Of a stretch of 59,922 nucleotides of DNA, positions 37,512 to 46,623 are shown piece by piece. How positions within the stretch are numbered: the first letter of the stretch is position 1; each line of letters opens with the position of its first letter. The DNA lies in NCBI RefSeq assembly GCF_903903185.1, contig NZ_CAIUXT010000230.1, positions 1 to 59,922 of the forward strand, read 5' to 3'. The translations under genes were made by a program, and so were the position numbers. Under the pieces are notes generated by a model. That model saw nothing but the letters and a program-made list of their open reading frames with translations, was not told the DNA's origin and made no database searches. Origin of the DNA: an uncultured Rhodoblastus sp. Lineage in GTDB: Bacteria; Pseudomonadota; Alphaproteobacteria; Rhizobiales; Beijerinckiaceae.

Positions 37512-37874
37512 TCAGTCGACATCGACCTGCGTCTGGCCGGCGAACTGGATCGAGATCATGCCGCCGATCATGCAGACGAGGGTGTCGCAGTCGCGCAGGT
37601 TGGGCATTTTCTGGATGCTGTTGGTGGGCGAACCGGTCGTCCATGGCGAAGTAGTCGCCGGGACGCAAGGGGTTGGAACCCCGTTTGCCGCCGCCGTCAG
37701 CGTCGTGCAGGTCCCGAACGGCGTGATGTTCGTTATCGGCATAAAGTCCATGATGGTGGCCGAAAATTGCCCGCAGCAAAATTCGGTTTGATTGCTGGTC
37801 ACGACGATGGGCGTCGGCGCGACGCCCATCGTGCAGATGCACATTCCCAACTGGCTGATGACCTGTAGCGGCAT
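37512..37874 (-). CDS. PAAR-like (DUF4280) T6SS spike-tip protein
   Basis: 120 residues from the ATG at 37874, chosen because GGAGG lies 6 bases upstream; an ATG four codons earlier (37886) is possible. DUF4280 blocks are evident: CICTMGVAPTPIVV, then ATIMDFMPITNITPFGTCTT, PCVPATTSPWTTGSPT and MIGGMISI. Six or more cysteines are conserved. DUF4280 proteins are PAAR-like and are thought to cap the VgrG trimer or to carry toxin domains. This one has no toxin extension. It is encoded on the opposite strand to the surrounding genes and has its own start, so it is not simply part of the vgrG transcript. Confidence 0.88.
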   Translation of the reverse strand: MPLQVISQLGMCICTMGVAPTPIVVTSNQTEFCCGQFSATIMDFMPITNITPFGTCTTLTAAANGVPTPCVPATTSPWTTGSPTNSIQKMPNLRDCDTLVCMIGGMISIQFAGQTQVDVD

Positions 37875-37999
37875 GTCGGCCTCCATTACTTCGCGCGACA
37901 AACCCGTATTATAAGGATGGAATCCTGCGCTCGAAAGCTTAACGTCCAGGGAGCGCCTCAGGGGCGATATCGTCCAGTTTGGCCGTCGATGAGGGAAAG

Positions 38000-39049
38000 A
38001 TGCGATATTGGAAGACAAAAGTGCCGAAAGCCATCGCTTTAGGGGTGGCGTTCCTGATCGGCGGCGCGGCGCTGGCGGCGGAATCCTTGACGGAGCTTGC
38101 GACCGGCGGAATCGAGTTTCTGAAAGTTTCGGACAATGCGGCTCTTGTCCTCGATTCCGAAGAGGTCCGGCTTACGCCTACCAGATCGACTTTCAGCTAC
38201 ATTGTTTCGAACAAAGGCGCCATTCCACTGGAACTTGTGCTTGGTTTCCGATTTCCCGAACTCGATTTTTCCGATCCGGACGCGCAATACGCCATTCCCG
38301 GTTCCGATCCCGTCAATTTTCTGAACGCCACGGTCCGCATCGACGGAGCGGCGGCGCCTTTCGCCATTACCCAGCGGGCCCTGCTGGATGGGAAGGACGT
38401 GACCGACCTGCTGCGCCAGACCAAGGTCGCTCTTGTGCCGGTCGGTCAATTTCAGAACCAGCTCGCGGACACGGCGCCCGAGCTTCGCGACAAGCTTGTC
38501 GGGCAAGGATTGATCGTCGAGTCCGGGACCAGCATCGACGGCAAGCCGCTGTTCTTTCCTTCATGGACGGTCAAGACCAGTTCAACGCGGAGAGTGGTGG
38601 TGCCGCCTGCCGGGTCGATCCGGATCGAATTGCAGTACCGCCCCAGCGTCGGCGTCGGTCCAGACACGGTGCTGAGAAAGCCCTTGCGCGATCAAAAAGG
38701 GCTGGAGGCCGATGTGCGCGGCAAGCGCGCGACTTTTTGCGTCGACGAAGCCTTTCTCAATGGATTGGACAAGCTTGCCGGCGTTGAAGAAGCCAACGTC
38801 AACGGCGTCAAGGAGCTGCGGCTTCACCTGAAGACCAAAATGTATTCGGCGTCATCTATCCCGGCGACGCACTATAAATTGGTCGTGGACAAGGAGTCTA
38901 CGCAACGAATTTTGTCGTTTTGCGCTGGAGAACTTAAAAAGATTTCCGAGACGTCGTTCGAGATGCGCGCCGATAATTATGTCCCCAGCGCCGAAATCAA
39001 TATTTTGATGATTGACCGAAAAGGGCTGCGGCCGGTTAACCTTCGCTGA
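38000..39049 (+). CDS. Exported DUF4424-family protein
   Basis: About 349 residues from the ATG at 38000 with GAGG five bases upstream (a TTG at 37979 also opens the frame). A signal peptide (IALGVAFLIGGAALA) is followed by a beta-rich domain whose start, ATGGIEFLKVSDNAALVLDSEEVRLTPTRSTFSYIVSN, and LELVLGFRFPELDF match DUF4424. The function of the family is unknown. It is divergent from the DUF4280 gene with about 125 bases between. It could share a promoter region with it. Confidence 0.8.
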   Translation: MRYWKTKVPKAIALGVAFLIGGAALAAESLTELATGGIEFLKVSDNAALVLDSEEVRLTPTRSTFSYIVSNKGAIPLELVLGFRFPELDFSDPDAQYAIPGSDPVNFLNATVRIDGAAAPFAITQRALLDGKDVTDLLRQTKVALVPVGQFQNQLADTAPELRDKLVGQGLIVESGTSIDGKPLFFPSWTVKTSSTRRVVVPPAGSIRIELQYRPSVGVGPDTVLRKPLRDQKGLEADVRGKRATFCVDEAFLNGLDKLAGVEEANVNGVKELRLHLKTKMYSASSIPATHYKLVVDKESTQRILSFCAGELKKISETSFEMRADNYVPSAEINILMIDRKGLRPVNLR

Positions 39050-39118
39050 AACTTTTTTCCGCAAGGCCATGGAAATTCCGCATTTTAAGAGGTAGACTGC
39101 CATTAGAGGGTTGAAACA

Positions 39119-39532
39119 ATGTCCAAAATCAAATCCACTGTAATGGGTGGCGTGGTTGGCATATTTACGCTGGCTTTCGGCGCTGTGGCCTTCGCCGAAA
39201 CCGTTGCGCCCGCGCCCTTTCTGCTTGCCGCTCCGGCGGAGGCATTTCCGGTGAATTCGGAAGCGCCGGGCAATAGCGCGAAAAACGACTCGACGGTCGA
39301 TGCATTGTCAGTCGCGCAAGCGGAGCCCGCAGCGGATCGGTTCGTCTCGCAGGCGCCGCCAATTGACGTCGCGCCTCCCCGCCCGGTCGCGCCATCCGCT
39401 TTGGGAAAAACCAAGCCGAAAACAAGCGTTCATGCTCAGAAGAGAGCGGACCGCATCGCTTTTAACGAGAATAATAGCTCAACGCCTTCTCGCCCGCACG
39501 GCAAAATGCTTATGATTGGGGTTAGTTACTGA
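39119..39532 (+). CDS. Small exported protein, unknown
   Basis: 137 residues, not recognised. An N-terminal signal peptide (VMGGVVGIFTLAFGAVAFAE) precedes a low-complexity Ala/Pro/Ser-rich, largely disordered chain with a basic patch (KTKPKTSVHAQKRADR) near residue 100 and a short hydrophobic end (KMLMIGVSY). A good AGAGGG ribosome binding site lies eight bases before the ATG, and an intrinsic terminator follows, so the gene is probably real. Confidence 0.65.
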   Translation: MSKIKSTVMGGVVGIFTLAFGAVAFAETVAPAPFLLAAPAEAFPVNSEAPGNSAKNDSTVDALSVAQAEPAADRFVSQAPPIDVAPPRPVAPSALGKTKPKTSVHAQKRADRIAFNENNSSTPSRPHGKMLMIGVSY

Positions 39533-39563
39533 CGCGCCTCGACCAAGGGGATCCCGATAATCG

Positions 39564-39590
39564 AAAGCCGCCTTTCCAGGCGGCTTTTTT
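39564..39590 (+). terminator. Rho-independent terminator, possibly bidirectional
   Basis: A 10-bp stem, AAAGCCGCCT pairing with AGGCGGCTTT, closes the loop TTCC and is followed by a T run. It lies 31 bases after the small exported protein and 18 bases beyond the 3' end of the opposing caspase-fold gene; the A residues on the left give a weak T run on the other strand too. Confidence 0.88.
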
Positions 39591-39607
39591 GCTGGCTTCG
39601 CGACGGC

Positions 39608-42571
39608 TCAGTAACCGCCGCCGATCATCCCTGGACTATGCGAATGACTGGCCGCCGACGGTCCGGGCGGGCGCGCGGTGGCAGGCCGGGCCGTTGCATG
39701 ATTGCGGACGACCGCGTGAGGCGCAGCCGCACGTTGTGGGCGCTCGGGACGAGACGCGTGCGCCTTGCGCGGCGGCGCCGGTTCGTCGGGCTCCTCGCGC
39801 GCAACAGGGTGACGCCGCCTCGGCTTGACCGTTTCCTCGCGCTGCGGTTCGACGGCGGGGCTCAGACGCTTCGGCCTGACAGCATTGGGTTCCTGGTCCG
39901 GTTCCGGAACCTTGGCGACGATCGCGCCTTCCTTGCAGACCGTTACCGGCTGCCCTTTCAACTCTCCAAGCAGGTCGTCGTTGACGCCCTTCGGACCATC
40001 GCTTTTGCCTTGCGCCTGGAAATAATTCTGCAAAGCCGTCCTGGTGCTCGCGGACAGCGCGCCATCGATTTTGCCGGAATAGCATCCGATGCGGCCAAGC
40101 TCGATTTGAGCGGTCTTGATCTGGTCTGGCGTATCGACATCCGGCGTCTGTTTCGGCGCAAAGGATTTCAGCGCGTCGGCGATGGTCGGGCGCAGCCTGG
40201 CGCACAACAATTGCGCCTGCAAAGCGGTCAATTCCGAATAAAGCTGATCCTTTTCCGATTGTTTGGCCATGATCGCCGCGAGCCGCTCGCCTTCGCTTGT
40301 GCAAGCCGCCTCAATTTTGGCGATTTCCGCTTCGAGCCTGCCGACCCCTTCTCCCGCCGTCTTTCGCGCCCCATCGCAGGTCGCGCCGCCGACGAAAACC
40401 TTTAACGCGGTCAGATCGTTTGCGCCGATTTTGCGCAAAGCGCGATTTTCGGCGACGCAGGCTTGCTCTTGCGCTTTCAGTAACTTCGCCACGGCTTTGT
40501 CGATCGACGCAACAAGCCCCGGACAGCTGACCTGCGTCTTCAGCTTTTGCAGCGCGTCCGGCTGCTTTTCACCGACAAGGCGGGTGAAATCGGCGTTTTC
40601 ACGGACGCAGGCCTCCGTTTGCCTCTGCTTCGCCGCCTCCATTTCCGCCTTGTCGCGATTTTCCTGTTCGAGCGCGGCGATTTTTATGCGCTCCTTTTCG
40701 AGCCTTTCGGCCTCGCGCTTCTGCTCGGCCAGCCGCTGCGCCTCCTGCTTTTCGGCCTCACGCGCGGCCTCGGCGAGACGTTTTTGCTCCAGCTTCTCCG
40801 CCGCCTGCTGTGCGGCCAGCAGGCGTTGGCGCTCCCGCTCCTCTGTCGCCAGCCGCTCCTTTTCCTTGCGCTCGTTGGCCAGACTCAAGGCCGCAAGCCG
40901 TTCCTGCTCCGCCTTTTCGACCGCCAGTTGAGCGCTCTTGCGCTTTTCCTGTTCGCGCAATTCGGCGGCGACGCGGTCTTTTTCGAGCTTTTCCGCCTCG
41001 ATTTCAGCCTTTTTGCGATCTTCCTGCTCAAGTGCCGCGATTCTGGCGCGCTCCTTTTCAAGCCTTTCGGTCTCGCGCTTCTGCTCGGTCAGCCGCTGAG
41101 CCTCCTGCTTTTCGGCCTCGCGCGCGGCTTCAGCGAGACGTTTTTGCTCAAGCTTCTCCGCAGCCCGTTGTTCGGCCAGCAGGCGTTGGCGCTCCCGCTC
41201 CTCGGCGATCTGCCGCTCCTTTTCCTTGCGCTCGATGGCCAGATTCAAGGCCGCCAGCCGCTCCTTCTCCGCCTTCTCGGCCGCCAATTGGGCGTTTCTG
41301 AGCCGCTCCTGTTCGCGCATTTCGGCGGCGACGCGCTCCTTCTCCAGCTTTTCCGTCGCGATCCGGGCGGCTTCCTGCCGCTCGGCCTCAAGCTTTTCGG
41401 CTGCGAGGCGGGCCTTCGCCAATTGCTCCTGCTCGCGCTTTTCAAAGGCGACCCGCTCGGCCTGCCGGCGTTCGGCTTCCTGGCGCTCCTTGTCCTGCCG
41501 TTCGATGGCCAGACGGTCGGCGTCGGCGCGCTCCTTTTCGCGACGCTCCTTTTCGCGCTGTTCGGCGCTCAGGCGTTCCGCCTCGCGCTTCAGGAATTCC
41601 TTCTTTTCGGCCTCGAAAGCGGCGATGCGCTGGTTCATCGCGTCGCGTTCCTGGCGGACGGTGTCGAGCACGTAGAGACGGCTCTGGGCGTCGCGCACGT
41701 AAGGGGACGACGGAAATTTGGCGATGAAATCCCGAAGTTCCGCCTCGCTGGCGTTGGGGCCGATCCGCCGCCACTGGCGCGAATCGTCATCATGGATGTT
41801 CAGATAGAAATCCTGCAACAGCGAGATCGACAATTCCGGCCTTTGCCGGCCGCCGGTCTGTTCGTAAACGTCTTGCGCGACGCGCCGGAACAACGTGGCG
41901 ATCTCGAGATTGGGCTCCTTGAGCCGGCGCACCAGCGCGGAAGAGAACGGGCTGTTGCGGCCGGCGCCGTCCTGAGCGACCTGATCGGCCTGCGTCGCAT
42001 AGGCGACCACCATGCCCTCGGTGCGGTCGAGACGCGCCAGACCGCGCGTCAGCGCGGCGCTGCGGCTCAGGCCGGCGGTGCGGGTGACGAGCTTGTCCGA
42101 CAGCGGATTATTGCGGCAGGCGTCGAGAATCATGATCTTGACGCCGCTAGCGGAATCGAGCGCCTCGCGCACTTTTTCAATCGCCAGCGTGTTATATTTG
42201 AGGCTGACTTCGTCTTCGAGATCGGCGTCAACCGGCAGCAGATAATTCTGCCCCCGGAATTGCAGTCCGTGACCGGCGAAGAAGAACAGCGCCGTGTCGG
42301 CGCCCTGCGCCTTGCGCTCGAATTCTTCGAGCGCCGCCCCGAGACCGCGCTGATCGACATTGATCTTGAAAATCACCTCGAAATTCAGGCCGCGCAGGGC
42401 GTCGGCGAGGTCGTGCGCGTCATTTTCGGGATTGCCGAGTTTTATCACGCGGGCGTAATCGGAATTGCCGACGATGAGCGCGACCCTCTTGTCGGCATAG
42501 GCCGCAACGCCGAAAAGCGCCCAGAACAGGACGCTCACAGCCAAAACGGCGATATTGACCCTCGCCTTCAT
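39608..42571 (-). CDS. Exported caspase-fold (C14) protein with giant coiled coil
   Basis: About 987 residues from the ATG at 42571 (GGGGAA before it), with a signal peptide ending VAAYA. The caspase-like domain (about 27-280) has an intact dyad: FFFAGHG with His101 and LDACRNNP with Cys152, plus IVGNSDYARVIKLGNPENDA. Residues about 310-690 are an exceptionally long charged helix of repeated E-K-R-A motifs (coiled coil), then a cysteine-containing helical region, a peptidoglycan-binding-like segment (IELGRIGCYSGKIDGALSASTRTALQNY, about 865-892) and a basic, Pro-rich tail ending GMIGGGY. It is likely periplasmic and wall-associated. It is 170 bases downstream of the NlpC-like gene and on the same strand. 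Confidence 0.85.
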   Translation of the reverse strand: MKARVNIAVLAVSVLFWALFGVAAYADKRVALIVGNSDYARVIKLGNPENDAHDLADALRGLNFEVIFKINVDQRGLGAALEEFERKAQGADTALFFFAGHGLQFRGQNYLLPVDADLEDEVSLKYNTLAIEKVREALDSASGVKIMILDACRNNPLSDKLVTRTAGLSRSAALTRGLARLDRTEGMVVAYATQADQVAQDGAGRNSPFSSALVRRLKEPNLEIATLFRRVAQDVYEQTGGRQRPELSISLLQDFYLNIHDDDSRQWRRIGPNASEAELRDFIAKFPSSPYVRDAQSRLYVLDTVRQERDAMNQRIAAFEAEKKEFLKREAERLSAEQREKERREKERADADRLAIERQDKERQEAERRQAERVAFEKREQEQLAKARLAAEKLEAERQEAARIATEKLEKERVAAEMREQERLRNAQLAAEKAEKERLAALNLAIERKEKERQIAEERERQRLLAEQRAAEKLEQKRLAEAAREAEKQEAQRLTEQKRETERLEKERARIAALEQEDRKKAEIEAEKLEKDRVAAELREQEKRKSAQLAVEKAEQERLAALSLANERKEKERLATEERERQRLLAAQQAAEKLEQKRLAEAAREAEKQEAQRLAEQKREAERLEKERIKIAALEQENRDKAEMEAAKQRQTEACVRENADFTRLVGEKQPDALQKLKTQVSCPGLVASIDKAVAKLLKAQEQACVAENRALRKIGANDLTALKVFVGGATCDGARKTAGEGVGRLEAEIAKIEAACTSEGERLAAIMAKQSEKDQLYSELTALQAQLLCARLRPTIADALKSFAPKQTPDVDTPDQIKTAQIELGRIGCYSGKIDGALSASTRTALQNYFQAQGKSDGPKGVNDDLLGELKGQPVTVCKEGAIVAKVPEPDQEPNAVRPKRLSPAVEPQREETVKPRRRHPVAREEPDEPAPPRKAHASRPERPQRAAAPHAVVRNHATARPATARPPGPSAASHSHSPGMIGGGY
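40641..41360 (-). repeat. Two tandem 360-bp repeats inside the coiled coil
   Basis: The segments 40641-41000 and 41001-41360 align end to end at exactly 360 bp (120 codons) and agree at roughly 85-90% of bases by eye in their best-conserved part (about 40688-40860 against 41048-41220). The duplication is in frame and lengthens the coiled coil by 120 residues. Confidence 0.85.
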
Positions 42572-42741
42572 TTCCCCAGCCTGTTGAGCCCCTCCGGTCG
42601 CAATTCGGAAGCACGCGTAAAATACTCCCAATTGCCAATGCAATCCAAATTTTTTTGGGGCCGGGCCTCAAAATCTCGTGAAACGATCGACGGCGTCGGA
42701 AAGTCGCGGCCCACGGCGCAAGGAAACAAGCCGCCGCCTCT

Positions 42742-44433
42742 TCACTTTCCCTTGGTCTTCCCCTGCGGCGTCGCCGCGTCCAGCTTCGCGGCGTCGGTCG
42801 CCGCCGTCGTGTCCGCCAGCAAAGCACGGTAGCGCACCGGCCGGTAGCCGCGCGCGAGCAGCGAACCCAGCGGATAAATATTGCGGCAGACCTTGCCGTT
42901 GCAGCCGCCGGTCGAGGATTCAAGCACTTCGGCCTTCTTGTCCGGGGTAAAGCGCACGAAAAGCATCACATGCGAACCCGGCTTGTTCAGCGCGTCGCCG
43001 GGCAGCAGATCCCAGCCGCTCGGCAATTGCCGGGCGATGGCGGGAATGGCGATGGTGGTGAAATGGGTGGACAGGCCCCAGGCGGCGCTGACGAAAGCCG
43101 AGCAATCGACGCCGCCGACGTCGGGGCGCGGATTATTATGGGTGCAGACATTGCCCGCGAGCCGCCCGCGCTGGACCCAGGCGGCGAAATTGGCGAGGCT
43201 GCCATGGCAGCCCCAGCAATAGGGAACGCCGACGACTTCCTGATTGACTTTTCCATGCATATAGCCGGGGCGCCGGATGCGGTTGAAACCGGAACAGGCC
43301 GTATCGGGATCGCGCCCATAGGCGGAGGGACTGACCCGCCAGCGAACATTGGCGAATTCCATTCCGGTCTGGATCACCTGCTGGCGCGTCAGCGGCCGCA
43401 CCGCCGCGTTGGTGCGCTTGAGCGAGGGAAAATCGGTCAAAGCGAAACTGGACGCGCCGCCGCCGACGCCGAGGTCGATGATCTTGCTCTTGCGAATTTC
43501 GCGAAAGCCGACGCCGAGCACGTCGCTCGAACCTTTGCGGTTGCGCAGGAAATAGACGTCGCCATCGGGGGAAACCGTGACGAAGCGCCGCGACAGCCCG
43601 ACATTTTGCGCCAGCGGCAATTCATAGACGCCTTCGAGCGCGCCCGACGGCGAAAATCGTACAACGAAGGCGAAGGAAGATTCTTCGCCGCCGGTCGGAA
43701 TTTCCTCGGCGAAAACGTAATAGCGGCCCGATTTGTCGATTTCCAGCAGCTCCGCCGCGCCGAGCCGGCTACGGACCTGCAGATCGAGCCGCGCCAGCGG
43801 CGCGCCGCCGCCGCGCGGCGTCACGGCGATACGGACGCCGGAGTCGCCCTCAAGCGGCGCAAAAGCGGCGACCACGGCGCCGCGCCCGCGCGAGGCGACG
43901 AATTGCTTGTTGCGCTCGTTCGAGCCGAGGCCGCGGGAAATTCCCTCCGGCTCGTCGGAAGGATCGACCGAGCCCATCTGGGCGAAGGCCGAAAGCGTGG
44001 TTTCATCCGGTTTTTCGGTGGAACGGGTGATCGACAGGCCACGGGTCGGCGCATCCTCGCGCCCGGTCGCCGCCAGCGTCACGACCTTGCCATCCCAGAC
44101 ATGAATGTCGCCATTGGCTACGACCAGATCGGTCGGCGCGAGGTCGTCCGGAAGCTCCAGCGCCTGGGTCTGCTGTTGCGGATTGTTCGGATCGAATTTG
44201 AGAACGCGCCGGTTGATCTGGTCGAGGAGGTAGATTTCGCCCTTGTCGCCGGAATAGATCGCCCGCGGACCCTCCAGTTCAGCGTCGTCGCCGGCGTCGA
44301 CGGCAAGGCCGACGCTGCCATGATCGTCCCCCTCGCCGAAACTCCGGGCGAGCCTGTCCCCGGCGCGGCTCACAGGAGTCGAAAACGCCAGAAGCGCCGC
44401 CGAAACGAGAATGGCTTTTCGCGACAACACCAC
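42742..44433 (-). CDS. Exported beta-propeller protein with NlpC/P60-like hydrolase domain
   Basis: 563 residues from a GTG at 44433 that has GGAGGT upstream; the nearest ATG (44446) is out of frame. A signal peptide ends SRA. Residues about 45-340 carry propeller-like repeats (IYSGDKGEIYLLDQINRRVLKFDPN, FVTVSPDGDVYFL). The C-terminal domain (about 400-530) resembles NlpC/P60 cysteine peptidases: DCSAFVSAAW with Cys444 and GSHVMLF with His488, plus extra cysteines (CWGCHG, GGCNGKVC) that could form disulfides. Such domains cut peptidoglycan peptide bonds. It is transcribed toward the caspase-fold gene and divergently from glf. Confidence 0.75.
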   Translation of the reverse strand: MVLSRKAILVSAALLAFSTPVSRAGDRLARSFGEGDDHGSVGLAVDAGDDAELEGPRAIYSGDKGEIYLLDQINRRVLKFDPNNPQQQTQALELPDDLAPTDLVVANGDIHVWDGKVVTLAATGREDAPTRGLSITRSTEKPDETTLSAFAQMGSVDPSDEPEGISRGLGSNERNKQFVASRGRGAVVAAFAPLEGDSGVRIAVTPRGGGAPLARLDLQVRSRLGAAELLEIDKSGRYYVFAEEIPTGGEESSFAFVVRFSPSGALEGVYELPLAQNVGLSRRFVTVSPDGDVYFLRNRKGSSDVLGVGFREIRKSKIIDLGVGGGASSFALTDFPSLKRTNAAVRPLTRQQVIQTGMEFANVRWRVSPSAYGRDPDTACSGFNRIRRPGYMHGKVNQEVVGVPYCWGCHGSLANFAAWVQRGRLAGNVCTHNNPRPDVGGVDCSAFVSAAWGLSTHFTTIAIPAIARQLPSGWDLLPGDALNKPGSHVMLFVRFTPDKKAEVLESSTGGCNGKVCRNIYPLGSLLARGYRPVRYRALLADTTAATDAAKLDAATPQGKTKGK

Positions 44434-44692
44434 AGCGACCTCCCATGCCGAGGGTCGAACCTAGACATCCTGATCCTCGATTGCAGCTCAATCAAGATGG
44501 CCGGCCAAAAACATCAAGCGAAGGCGTCGAAACCCGCCTCGGTCATTCCGTCGCCCATTTGAAGCGGCGCGCAATAGGCGTCAAATTGCGTTACACAATG
44601 GACGACCGATCTTATGTTGGGCGCGGTCACGCTTCGACGCCTCAACACATCGCGTCGGGCGGTCGAATTTTCAACTGCGATGGCTTCAGGAT

Positions 44693-45844
44693 ATGCGCCC
44701 CTTGAGATTTTGCATTGTTGGCGCCGGCTTTTCGGGCGCGGTAATCGGCCGGGCGCTGGCCGAGGCCGGTCATCGGGTTCTCGTCATCGACACGCGCAAG
44801 ACTGTCGCGGGCAATTGTCATTCCGAGCGCGATGTCGAAACCGGCGTGATGACCCATGTCTATGGTCCTCATATTTTCCACACCGGCAACGAGCGCGTTT
44901 GGGCCTATGTGCAACAATTCGGAGAATGGGCGCCTTACCAGCATCGGGTGCGGGCGGTGACCGGCGGGTCGGTATATTCCTTGCCGATCAATCTGCTCAC
45001 GATCAACCAGTTCTTCCAGAAGGCGATGGGGCCTGAGGAAGCCCGCGCCTTCATTGCCGCGAAAACCCAAAAATTCGATCAGCCGGCGAATTTCGAGGAA
45101 CAGGCGCTGAACATGATTGGCCCGGAGCTCTATCAGGCGTTTTTTCTCGGCTATACGCGCAAGCAATGGGGTCTCGACCCCCGACAATTGCCGGCGTCAA
45201 TTCTGAAACGCCTGCCGCTGCGCTTCGACTACGACGATTCCTATTTCGCTCACCCGTATCAGGCCATGCCGAAAAACGGGTATACGGAAATCGTCAAAGC
45301 CATCCTCGATACGCCCAACCTCGAATTAAGGCTTGGCGCGCGGTTCGAGGATATGGATGAAAAATTCGCCCATGTGATTTATAGTGGGCCAATCGACCGC
45401 TATTTCAATCATGAATTTGGCCGCCTCGGCTATCGCACCCTGGATTTCGAAACATTCCGCGCCAGGGGAGATTTTCAGGGAACGGCGGTCTTGAATTATT
45501 GCGACGAAGACGTCCCCTTCACCCGGATCACGGAGCACAAATATTTTGCGCCCTGGGAGAAGCACAATTTCGGGGGCACGATCTGCTATCGAGAGTTCAG
45601 CCGTTTCTGCGGCGCGTCGGACATTCCCTATTACCCGATCCGCCAGACCGACGAAGAGGCCATGCTCAACAAATATGTCGGGCGCGCCAAGGCCGCCAAC
45701 GGCGTGAGCTTCGTCGGCAGACTCGGTTCCTATCGCTATCTCGACATGGATGTTACCATCGCCGAAGCGCTCGCGGCGGGAGACGCCCTCATCCAACAGA
45801 TCAGGGATGGCAGGCCGATCCCGGCGTTTTTCGTTGAACCGTGA
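44693..45844 (+). CDS. glf: UDP-galactopyranose mutase
   Basis: 383 residues. The N-terminal FAD site is VGAGFSGA (9-16) followed by VLVIDTRKTVAGNCHSER, and GPHIFHTGNERVWAYV and RKQWGLDP are hallmark Glf blocks, along with YYPIRQTDEEAMLNKY near the C-terminus. It interconverts UDP-galactopyranose and UDP-galactofuranose for cell-surface polysaccharide. It stands alone here, convergent with rpe (25 bases between stops). No glycosyltransferase gene is adjacent. Confidence 0.95.
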   Translation: MRPLRFCIVGAGFSGAVIGRALAEAGHRVLVIDTRKTVAGNCHSERDVETGVMTHVYGPHIFHTGNERVWAYVQQFGEWAPYQHRVRAVTGGSVYSLPINLLTINQFFQKAMGPEEARAFIAAKTQKFDQPANFEEQALNMIGPELYQAFFLGYTRKQWGLDPRQLPASILKRLPLRFDYDDSYFAHPYQAMPKNGYTEIVKAILDTPNLELRLGARFEDMDEKFAHVIYSGPIDRYFNHEFGRLGYRTLDFETFRARGDFQGTAVLNYCDEDVPFTRITEHKYFAPWEKHNFGGTICYREFSRFCGASDIPYYPIRQTDEEAMLNKYVGRAKAANGVSFVGRLGSYRYLDMDVTIAEALAAGDALIQQIRDGRPIPAFFVEP

Positions 45845-45869
45845 GGGATAAGGCCGACAGCATCCATCC

Positions 45870-46577
45870 TCAGGCGGCCACGCTCATGCGCGCGGCTTCG
45901 GCGGCGGCGCGTATAGCCGCGATATTGCGGCCATAAACCTCCGGCGTTTCGACCGAGCCGCCTTTGAATACCGCCGAGCCGGCGACCAGCACGTCGGCGC
46001 CCGCCGCCGCCACCAGCGGCGCGGTTTCCGGCGTAATGCCGCCATCGATCTCGATATGGATCGGCCGCGCGCCGATCATGGCGCGCAATTGCCGCACTTT
46101 ATCGACCTGACTGGCGATGAAGCTCTGGCCGCCGAAACCGGGATTGACGGTCATAACCAGCACCAGATCGATGCGATCGAGCACGAATTCGATCGCGCTC
46201 GCCGGCGTGGAGGGATTGAGCGAAACGCCGGCCTTGGCGCCGAAGGAGCGCACCAGTTGCAATGAGCGGTCGAGATGGGCGCCGGCTTCGGCGTGGACGG
46301 TGACGAAATCGGCGCCGGACTTGACGAAGGCTTCGATATAGGGATCGACCGGCGCGATCATCAGATGCACGTCCATCACGCCGCGAATATGTTTGCGGAT
46401 GGCGGCGCAGGTCGAAGGGCCGAAGGTGATGTTGGGCACGAAATGGCCGTCCATCACGTCCACATGGACCCAGTCCGCGCCCTGCGCCTCGATAGCCCGG
46501 CATTCGGCGCCGAAATTGGCGAAATCGGCGGAAAGAATCGACGGCGCGATTTTGATCGATCGGTCGAAGGCGTTCAT
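45870..46577 (-). CDS. rpe: Ribulose-phosphate 3-epimerase
   Basis: 235 residues from the ATG at 46577; the frame is open to 46715, but [23 protein letters not shown] is the standard start. TIM-barrel motifs are [37 protein letters not shown] and IEIDGGI. It interconverts ribulose 5-phosphate and xylulose 5-phosphate. It is the last gene of the cbb operon, 46 bases after cbbM, so it can also be called cbbE. Confidence 0.96.
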   Translation of the reverse strand: MNAFDRSIKIAPSILSADFANFGAECRAIEAQGADWVHVDVMDGHFVPNITFGPSTCAAIRKHIRGVMDVHLMIAPVDPYIEAFVKSGADFVTVHAEAGAHLDRSLQLVRSFGAKAGVSLNPSTPASAIEFVLDRIDLVLVMTVNPGFGGQSFIASQVDKVRQLRAMIGARPIHIEIDGGITPETAPLVAAAGADVLVAGSAVFKGGSVETPEVYGRNIAAIRAAAEAARMSVAA

Positions 46578-46623
46578 ATCAGGACATTCCTTTTTGTTCG
46601 CCGGTTGTCGTTTTTCGCCTTGA

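Noticed and set aside
40547..42832. A 761-codon plus-strand frame with leucine-rich runs opposite the coiled coil
   Set aside because: It arises from the antisense of the Glu/Lys/Arg repeat; Leu/Phe-rich repeats there are a codon artefact, not a membrane protein.
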